The notes beneath the pieces were generated by a model. That model saw nothing but the letters and a program-made list of their open reading frames with translations, was not told the DNA's origin and made no database searches. DNA of 60,646 bases from Chryseobacterium gleum (GTDB taxonomy: Bacteria > Bacteroidota > Bacteroidia > Flavobacteriales_D > Crocinitomicaceae). The position numbers were made by a program, and so were the translations under genes. The stretch is from NCBI GenBank assembly GCA_945888595.1, contig CAMDAO010000004.1:1-60646 (forward strand), written 5' to 3'. Numbering within the stretch: the stretch's first letter is position 1; the number at the start of each line of letters is the position of its first letter. Shown here piece by piece: positions 54,258-60,646 of the stretch.

Positions 54258-54262
54258 TAATC

Positions 54263-57010
54263 CTATGCTTTTACTGAAGCGAATTTAAACAACTCGTCAA
54301 ACAATAATTTCAATCGTTTTTTGTGCAGTTGAGATGAACCTTCTGCGCATGCTGCGGATGGATTTCTTGAAATACCTATAATTGGCAAGTGTCTCAATGC
54401 CATTGCGAAGTATGTCCAAGCTCCCATGTTAGCAGGCTCTTCTTGAGCCCATAAAACATTTGAAGCATTTTTATATTTAGCAAGAATTGCATCAATTTGA
54501 ATCTTTGGCAAAGGATATAATTGCTCAACACGAACGAAAGCCATATTTTCAACTTCCAATTCTTTTGCTTTTGCTTTCATTTCATAGTAGAACTTACCAG
54601 AACAAAAAACAACTGTATCGATATTTGCAACAACTGCTGCAGTATCATCAATGACCTCCTGGAAACCTCCTTTCGCCATTTCATCTAAACTAGAAACAGC
54701 TTCTGGGTTACGTAATAATTGTTTTGGAGAAAAGACAATCAAAGGTTTTCTAAAATCACGCTTCATTTGTCTTCTTAATAAATGAAAATGATTCGCTGGT
54801 GTCGATGTATTAACAACTTGAATATTGTCATCAGCACATTGAACTAAAAACCGTTCCATTCTTCCACTTGAATGTTCAGCACCCTGACCTTCGTAACCAT
54901 GCGGTAATAATAACACCAAGCCACTTTGCGTATCCCATTTATCTTCTCCAGCAGTGATGAATTGGTCGATCATTATTTGAGCTCCGTTAAAGAAATCTCC
55001 AAATTGTGCTTCCCAAATAGTTAACCCTTTTGGAGAAGCTAATGAATATCCGTATTCAAAACCAAGTACTCCGTATTCAGATAATAATGAATTATAAATT
55101 GAGAAAGTAGCTTGCGTATCACTTAATAAATTCAACGTCACCACTTCTTCTTCTGTATCTTCCGTTTTTACCACAGCATGTCTGTGAGAGAAAGTGCCTC
55201 TTTCAACATCCTGACCTGAAACACGAACAGGATGACCTTCCTCTACTAAAGTAGCATACGCTAGCATTTCAGCAGAACCCCAATCTAATTTATCTGTTTT
55301 GATAGCGTTTAATCGATCATCAAATATTTTAGAAATTTTACGGAAGTATTTTTTTCCTTCGGGAAGTGTGGACAATTTTATGCCCAATTCCAACAATTTC
55401 TTTTTGTCAACTCCTGTATCAATAGAAGAATCAAAATCAGAAGGAACACTATGTCTATATCCTTCCCAAGTTTTACTCAAGAAATCATACACCAATGCTT
55501 TATCATTTTTACGCGATATTTCATATTCAGCATCTAAATGAGTATTAAAATCTTCTTCCAATTTTTTTGCCACTTCTTTTGTGATAACACCCTCTTTCTC
55601 TAATTGATCAAAATAAATGTCTTTTGGATTCGGATGCTTTGCAATTAAATCATATAATTTTGGTTGAGTGAATTTAGGTTCATCACCTTCATTGTGTCCA
55701 TATTTTCTATAACACAACAAATCAATAAAAACATCTCTACTAAATTGTTGACGGTATTCCATCGCGATTTCCATTGTTTGCACAACCGCCTCCACGTCAT
55801 CGCCATTTACATGAAAAACGGGACATAAGGTAGTTTTCGCAACATCTGTACAATACGTTGAAGATCGACCATCTGTGAAATTCGTTGTAAATCCTACTTG
55901 GTTATTGACAACAATGTGAATGGTTCCTCCAGATCTATATGCATCTAATTGAGCCATTTGCAATACTTCGTAAACGATTCCTTGAGCTGCAACAGCAGCA
56001 TCACCATGAATCATTACCGGACAAATTTTAGTTTCGTCTTTTAAAATGTGATCTATTTTTGCACGTGCAATTCCTTGTACAACCGGATCAACAGCTTCTA
56101 AGTGTGAAGGGTTAGGTGACAATGTTAGACCAATCGTTTTGCCATTTTTTAATTTTACTTCAGAAGTATATCCTTGGTGGTACTTCACATCTCCATCAAA
56201 CGTATGGTCGATATCAAATTCTTTTCCTTCAAATTCAGAAAAAATATCTTTGGGTCGTTTTTCAAAAATATTAATTAATGTATTTAAACGACCCCGGTGA
56301 GCCATTCCCATTACGAAATATTCAATTCCTAGGTCTGAACCTTTAGAAATTAATGTATCTAAAGCAGGAATTAAAGCTTCTCCACCTTCAATTGAAAACC
56401 GTTTTTGTCCAACAAATTTCTTTCCTAAATACGCTTCGAAATTCGTCGCTTGATTTAATTTTTTATAAATTTCCATTTTTCGATTTGCATCGAATTTTGG
56501 ACGATTTTTTAATTCAACTTTGTGCTTTAACCATTCTACTCGATCGGGAGCGCGTATGTACGCAAATTCTATTCCAATCGAAACACAATATGTATCTTCT
56601 AGATGAGAAATAATATCTTTTAAACTTGCTGCACCAATACCCGTTTCTTCACCTGCTTGAAAAACAGTATCTAAATCAGATGCTTCTAATCCAAAGTTTT
56701 CAATTGCTAAAGTTGGTGCGTATTGTCTTCTTTCACGAACAGGATTTGTATGTGTAAATAAATGTCCACGTGTTCTGTATCCATTAATGAGATTAATAAC
56801 CTTGAATTCTTTCTGAAAATTTTCAGGAACGCCAAAGGCCTCACCGGAGGTAATTTCACCTCGGTCTTCATAATTAGTACGAGCAAAATCAAAGCCTTCA
56901 AAGAATTTTTTCCAGCCTAAATCCACGCTTTCTGGATCTTGTTGATATGATTTATACAAATGATCAATCGCTGTGACATCTGCATTCCCTACGTATGTTA
57001 CTTTATCCAT
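54263..57010 (-). CDS. odhA: 2-oxoglutarate dehydrogenase E1 component
   Basis: The thiamine-diphosphate enzyme of the TCA cycle, 915 residues, that decarboxylates 2-oxoglutarate. The N-terminal recruitment helix (DHLYKSYQQDPESVDLGWKKFF) is present. The catalytic core has GMAHRGRLNTL, MIHGDAAVAAQGIVYE (the TPP diphosphate region), CYRKYGHNEGDEP, WEAQFGDFFNGAQIMIDQF and the C-terminal LLPHGYEGQGAEHSS and EEPANMGAWTY segments. Full length and intact. odhB follows 78 bases downstream. The lpd (E3) gene is not in the window. Confidence 0.97.
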   Translation of the reverse strand: MDKVTYVGNADVTAIDHLYKSYQQDPESVDLGWKKFFEGFDFARTNYEDRGEITSGEAFGVPENFQKEFKVINLINGYRTRGHLFTHTNPVRERRQYAPTLAIENFGLEASDLDTVFQAGEETGIGAASLKDIISHLEDTYCVSIGIEFAYIRAPDRVEWLKHKVELKNRPKFDANRKMEIYKKLNQATNFEAYLGKKFVGQKRFSIEGGEALIPALDTLISKGSDLGIEYFVMGMAHRGRLNTLINIFEKRPKDIFSEFEGKEFDIDHTFDGDVKYHQGYTSEVKLKNGKTIGLTLSPNPSHLEAVDPVVQGIARAKIDHILKDETKICPVMIHGDAAVAAQGIVYEVLQMAQLDAYRSGGTIHIVVNNQVGFTTNFTDGRSSTYCTDVAKTTLCPVFHVNGDDVEAVVQTMEIAMEYRQQFSRDVFIDLLCYRKYGHNEGDEPKFTQPKLYDLIAKHPNPKDIYFDQLEKEGVITKEVAKKLEEDFNTHLDAEYEISRKNDKALVYDFLSKTWEGYRHSVPSDFDSSIDTGVDKKKLLELGIKLSTLPEGKKYFRKISKIFDDRLNAIKTDKLDWGSAEMLAYATLVEEGHPVRVSGQDVERGTFSHRHAVVKTEDTEEEVVTLNLLSDTQATFSIYNSLLSEYGVLGFEYGYSLASPKGLTIWEAQFGDFFNGAQIMIDQFITAGEDKWDTQSGLVLLLPHGYEGQGAEHSSGRMERFLVQCADDNIQVVNTSTPANHFHLLRRQMKRDFRKPLIVFSPKQLLRNPEAVSSLDEMAKGGFQEVIDDTAAVVANIDTVVFCSGKFYYEMKAKAKELEVENMAFVRVEQLYPLPKIQIDAILAKYKNASNVLWAQEEPANMGAWTYFAMALRHLPIIGISRNPSAACAEGSSQLHKKRLKLLFDELFKFASVKA

Positions 57011-57184
57011 ATCTATTTTATGCTCAATAATATACTGTAAAGTTAAATAATTCTATGGTTATAAGTAAGACATTTTGCGATTTAATTTATTGGAATAACA
57101 TTGCAGCTAAAATTGAAGTTAAGTTGTGTCAATAAATTTATTTCAGTAGTAAGCTCAATCTTCTGCAAAGTCTAACGCTTCTTA

Positions 57185-58912
57185 TTAAAAACGAAACGTC
57201 ACCCCGCCCATTACTTGAAAACCTTGAACAGGATTGTTATACCACCTTTTATAGCGCTGAGCTGCTACATTGTTACATTGTAAAAAAGCTGAAATTCGAG
57301 GATTATATCGATATTCCATTCCGAGATTAACATCGGTTATAAATCCAAGACTTTTTGCAAATTGAGTATTTTCCACAACCACGTCATCCTCCATTTTATA
57401 CACTAATGCTTTTCTTCCTCCCTCTAAATTAACATCCAAATTCACTAAAAATTTATCGTATAAATTATAGCTACCTCTTGTAACAATTTGAAATTGAGGT
57501 AAGTTCCAAGCATATGAATTGTTATTTAAAGAATAAGAATAATAACGCCCAATTGCGTCAATTTTTAACTTCTCAAGTAATTGATACGACATTGATCCTT
57601 CAATAGTTACGAGATTCAAGGTGTCAAAAATAATATTGAATTTGTTTCCCAATGAATAGGTTGTATCCGTTACAAAAAGCGCTTTATTTTTTATATGAGC
57701 AAAACTAGCACTCGCATTAAAGCTAATTCTTTTCGATAATGTCCCTTTGATACCAAAATAAATGTCAGCCACTTTATTCTCATTTTTCATTGCCACATTG
57801 GATAATAAAAATTCATTCTCCAGTGTAAGTGTTTTGTACGTATTTTGCTTCATACCACCTTTTACCCCAAGATACGGGATAAACATATCACTGAAAAACG
57901 AGTATTTTACTTCAGCAACTGGATAAATATAAAACTTTCCTGTAGCATTTACATCAAGGGTAAGATCTATCCCAATTTTCGCCTTAAATCTGTTGTTTTT
58001 TGCAAACGTTACAATGGATGGAGTTAAATTAATTAAGGTATTATTTATTACAATTCCAGTGTCTAAAATTGTAATACTTGTATCAGCAACTCCATATTTG
58101 TAGCCATTATACCGCACATTAAAATCAGTAGAAAATAACTCTTTTCCCATTTTATAGCTTAATGTTGAAGCTAAGGCAAAATAATTTTCACGCGCTCTCC
58201 AAAGGGCCAAACTATCTTGCAGAGGTTTCTTAGATTGAAAATTATTATACGTTACGCCAATTTTATAATTTACAGAAGCACTGTCTTTTTTATGAGAGGC
58301 AAACGAAAATGTACCGCCTGCATCACTAAATCTTTGAGCGATGCTATCTCGATCCAAAGATTCATTTTTTATTCCATAGTAATGAAAGCCTTTATTGTTG
58401 TAATGAGCGTCTCCACTTAAGGTGTAATTTTGCTCGTTGATACCTCCAAAAAGCTTGATGGAATTTCTATCAAATTGAGCTGGAGCATATCCTGGAATTT
58501 TTCCAAAAGAACTTAAGTGTTTTAAATGTGCTCCGTACACAAATTTGCGAGAACGCGTGCCGTCAAAATAAAATTCTCCAAGAGGCATTAAAGCGCTGCC
58601 AATCCCAGCTTTGACATATGAATGATACAACTGCTCTATCTTTGGTTCTAATTTTACTTTTGCTGGTTCAATTTGTTCTAATTCAATACTCGTTTTTTGC
58701 TGCAGTAGAAGCAAAGGATACGATGTTACTGGTGTCGACAAAATTGTGTCAATAATTTTAGGGCTTCCCGAAATTCGAAAAGCTAGCGGCACAATTCGAT
58801 TGACGTCAATATCTATAATAACGGGCTTGTCGCCTTGTGTAAAAGCACAATTTTCAATCAAAATAGTAAAACTGAAAAATAGATATACGAATATTAAGGT
58901 TTTCTTTCTCAT
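57185..58912 (-). CDS. Outer-membrane beta-barrel (TonB-receptor-like) protein
   Basis: A 575-residue exported protein. The N-terminal 25 residues are a signal peptide (ending ENCAFTQG). The rest is a series of amphipathic strands typical of a large outer-membrane barrel, ending YNNPVQGFQVMGGVTFRF with a terminal phenylalanine. No plug domain is visible before the first strands, so it is not a standard TonB-dependent receptor. Annotation pipelines usually call this family TonB-dependent receptor. The start codon overlaps the stop of the upstream TPR gene (ATGA), so the two are translationally coupled and probably act together in the envelope. Confidence 0.78.
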   Translation of the reverse strand: MRKKTLIFVYLFFSFTILIENCAFTQGDKPVIIDIDVNRIVPLAFRISGSPKIIDTILSTPVTSYPLLLLQQKTSIELEQIEPAKVKLEPKIEQLYHSYVKAGIGSALMPLGEFYFDGTRSRKFVYGAHLKHLSSFGKIPGYAPAQFDRNSIKLFGGINEQNYTLSGDAHYNNKGFHYYGIKNESLDRDSIAQRFSDAGGTFSFASHKKDSASVNYKIGVTYNNFQSKKPLQDSLALWRARENYFALASTLSYKMGKELFSTDFNVRYNGYKYGVADTSITILDTGIVINNTLINLTPSIVTFAKNNRFKAKIGIDLTLDVNATGKFYIYPVAEVKYSFFSDMFIPYLGVKGGMKQNTYKTLTLENEFLLSNVAMKNENKVADIYFGIKGTLSKRISFNASASFAHIKNKALFVTDTTYSLGNKFNIIFDTLNLVTIEGSMSYQLLEKLKIDAIGRYYSYSLNNNSYAWNLPQFQIVTRGSYNLYDKFLVNLDVNLEGGRKALVYKMEDDVVVENTQFAKSLGFITDVNLGMEYRYNPRISAFLQCNNVAAQRYKRWYNNPVQGFQVMGGVTFRF

Positions 58913-60646
58913 TTGTTTTCTTCGATTACTTCAATTTCTGACGCACTTTTTTCAGGAACTTCCTTGTCTGTGTTTTTCAATTGCATTAATTCATTCCACA
59001 TACTATTCGCCTCTTCAATTATACCATCTGTTTGGTCCGTATAATGGTCAATGATTGATTGTAATATTTGTTCAGCCTGAAATAAATCCTCCTTTATTAC
59101 TTGAATTTCTGCTTGTAAAAGCAATCCTTTTGCAACCCAATAATTATAGGTTGGTTTCATTTTTATCAAACTTTTTATTTCCGCGTCCGCTTTATCATAC
59201 TCTTGTTCAAGGAAAAATATTTCAGCGATTAAAAATTTTGCTTCAGCACCTTTTTCTGTCGTTGTATTTTTAGTTATCCATTCCAATGAATTTTTTGCGT
59301 CTGGATAATTTTTTAATGAGTAATCTGATAGGCCTTTTATGTATTCTGACTCCAGTCTTATTTTTGCATCAATCTGAGAGTTTTCTACTACGATTTTAGA
59401 ATAATTTACTGCCTTTTCCCAGTTTTCAAGTAAGAAATAACTGCGCATTAAACCTAATTGTGAATTGTAAATAATCCCTGGAGTCGAACTTGACTGCTCT
59501 AATCGCTCATAATAAGGAATCGCTTCTAAATATTTATCCGAATTGAATAAGTATTTTGAAACTCTCAATGCAGCAGTCTCTGTGTACACATTATTTGGTT
59601 CTTCCAATGTTTGCTGATATAGCGGAATAGCAAGTTCGAAATTATCTTGTTTATAATAACAATTGGCAAGATAATATTTTGAATCTATAGCATACAAACC
59701 TGTTGGGTATTTTGTTAAGTACTTTTCAAACAACGAAATAGTATTGGCTAGAGGTTTAAGCGTATCTCTATAACTTGCTAGTGCGGGAGAATAATAAAGG
59801 TCCTCTTGTTGATCTTTCGTCAAGCCTGCGCATGGATATTGTTCGTTGACTTCGATTACTTTTTCAGGCTGATTTAATGCTTTATAAATCGCCATTAATC
59901 CTTTCGCTCCTTCTTCACAAATATCTCTATCCGAACCACTTTCAAGTAAAATTTGCTTAAACGATTCTTCAGATTTTGAATAATCTCCCTTTTTAAAATA
60001 GATATCTGCTACTTCTATTTTGGCTTGTTTTACTAAAATATTTGAGGGATAATCCGTAATTATCAATTCAAAATAAAGTTTTGCTTTGTCATATTCTTCA
60101 ATTCCTTTGTAGGTAGTTGCCAAATTTTCAATCGCAGGAAGCACATATTTAGATTCCTTGTGATTGGCTATCAAGTCTTGAAGGTGAGCTATTTGATTGG
60201 CTGTTCCGTTTCCACTTTCTGTAAAGGAGTATGCTTTTGCAACGAAAAACAACGCTTGGTCCTCATACCCAGATTTTAATTTTAATACTTCTAAATAATA
60301 CTTAATCGCACTCTCATTCTGTCTTGTTGCATAAGCCCCATCTGCAATACGCATATTTGCATCCGCTAATTTCCGCTTATCTTTTAAGTTGGATTGTTGT
60401 GTATACAGAATAAACGATTCCATGCCAAGTAAGGTGTCATGCTTTGCAAAATAAGCATAACCAATGTTATAATAAGCATCACATTTAAGGGCGTAAGACA
60501 ATGTCGCTGGTAAAACCAAAAATGCTCTAAAACCTTGTATAGACTTTTCATATTTGCCCATATGAAAATAAGCATCTGACGCCCAAAATTTAGCTTTTCC
60601 AATTAATACCGCATCGATAGGGTATTTTTCCACCAATTCGAACGCT
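58909..60646 (-). CDS. TPR repeat protein, 5' end beyond the window
   Basis: A partial gene: the frame is open to the right edge (the first visible residues are AFELVEKYP), so the true start is outside. At least 578 residues are encoded here. Many 34-residue tetratricopeptide-type units appear, such as AYFHMGKYEKSIQGFRAFLV, ADIYFKKGDYSKSEESFKQIL, NCYYKQDNFELAIPLYQQTL and LIAEIFFLEQEYDKADAEI. The C-terminus is acidic and polar. TPR arrays mediate protein contacts. The gene ends in the ATGA overlap with the outer-membrane barrel gene, which suggests a periplasmic partner for it. Confidence 0.85.
   Translation of the reverse strand, partial: AFELVEKYPIDAVLIGKAKFWASDAYFHMGKYEKSIQGFRAFLVLPATLSYALKCDAYYNIGYAYFAKHDTLLGMESFILYTQQSNLKDKRKLADANMRIADGAYATRQNESAIKYYLEVLKLKSGYEDQALFFVAKAYSFTESGNGTANQIAHLQDLIANHKESKYVLPAIENLATTYKGIEEYDKAKLYFELIITDYPSNILVKQAKIEVADIYFKKGDYSKSEESFKQILLESGSDRDICEEGAKGLMAIYKALNQPEKVIEVNEQYPCAGLTKDQQEDLYYSPALASYRDTLKPLANTISLFEKYLTKYPTGLYAIDSKYYLANCYYKQDNFELAIPLYQQTLEEPNNVYTETAALRVSKYLFNSDKYLEAIPYYERLEQSSSTPGIIYNSQLGLMRSYFLLENWEKAVNYSKIVVENSQIDAKIRLESEYIKGLSDYSLKNYPDAKNSLEWITKNTTTEKGAEAKFLIAEIFFLEQEYDKADAEIKSLIKMKPTYNYWVAKGLLLQAEIQVIKEDLFQAEQILQSIIDHYTDQTDGIIEEANSMWNELMQLKNTDKEVPEKSASEIEVIEENK

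Overview
The window is AT-rich chromosomal DNA (roughly one third G+C by eye) from a member of the Bacteroidota, most likely Flavobacteriales and perhaps near Crocinitomicaceae; the family-level placement is a guess. The evidence is a type IX secretion (T9SS) C-terminal sorting domain, a PorW/SprE-like lipoprotein, TAnnTTTG -7 promoter boxes in place of sigma70-type signals, few Shine-Dalgarno sequences, an ATP synthase cluster without atpD/atpC, and Bacteroidota-typical families (DUF6150, bactofilin beside atp genes, DUF349). Nearly all genes are ordinary core chromosome; there is no phage, insertion sequence, CRISPR array or recognisable defence island.

Layout. 0.2-2.6 kb: MBL-fold hydrolase, GT4 glycosyltransferase, small outer-membrane protein. 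2.8-6.5 kb: tRNA-Arg(CCT), a cassette of small membrane proteins (TM2, zinc-ribbon TM2, DUF2752), a DUF2130 protein and a secreted DUF6150 repeat protein. 6.7-20.8 kb: dusB, M13 peptidase, AsmA-like protein, PfkB kinase, DUF349 protein, two unfamiliar envelope proteins, M1 peptidase, glycosyltransferase. 20.9-25.3 kb: cysS and polA. 25.3-26.1 kb: alpha/beta hydrolase. 26.2-35.1 kb, minus strand: PorW/SprE-like lipoprotein, bactofilin, AtpZ/AtpI-like protein, small membrane protein, then atpB-atpE-atpF-atpH-atpA-atpG. 35.3-43.5 kb: yebC, saccharopine-dehydrogenase-like gene, MORN-like secreted protein, the yicC-gmk-nadD group interrupted by a nested tandem-repeat array, DMT permease, ArsC-like protein, outer-membrane protein. 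43.7-46.5 kb: hemA-hemC-hemD. 46.5-52.8 kb: alkyltransferase-like protein, secreted haem/copper protein with T9SS tail, gatC, plsC-like acyltransferase, trpS, orphan solute-binding lipoprotein. 52.9-57.0 kb: odhA-odhB (2-oxoglutarate dehydrogenase E1, E2). 57.2 kb to the right edge: an outer-membrane beta-barrel protein and a TPR protein that runs off the window.

The most interesting signals are non-coding: (1) a 135-bp tandem repeat with a nested 39-bp repeat between yicC and gmk that starts at the yicC stop codon; (2) a perfect 15-bp terminator-like hairpin directly after atpE, placed to favour the c subunit over the downstream atp genes; (3) two adjacent, diverged copies of a palindromic element between atpA and atpG that differ by a compensatory base-pair change; (4) several TAnnTTTG boxes so close to start codons that leaderless or near-leaderless mRNAs are implied. 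I found no convincing new multi-gene system. The TM2/zinc-ribbon/DUF2752 cassette and the co-directional PorW-bactofilin-ATP synthase block are the best candidates for functional follow-up.
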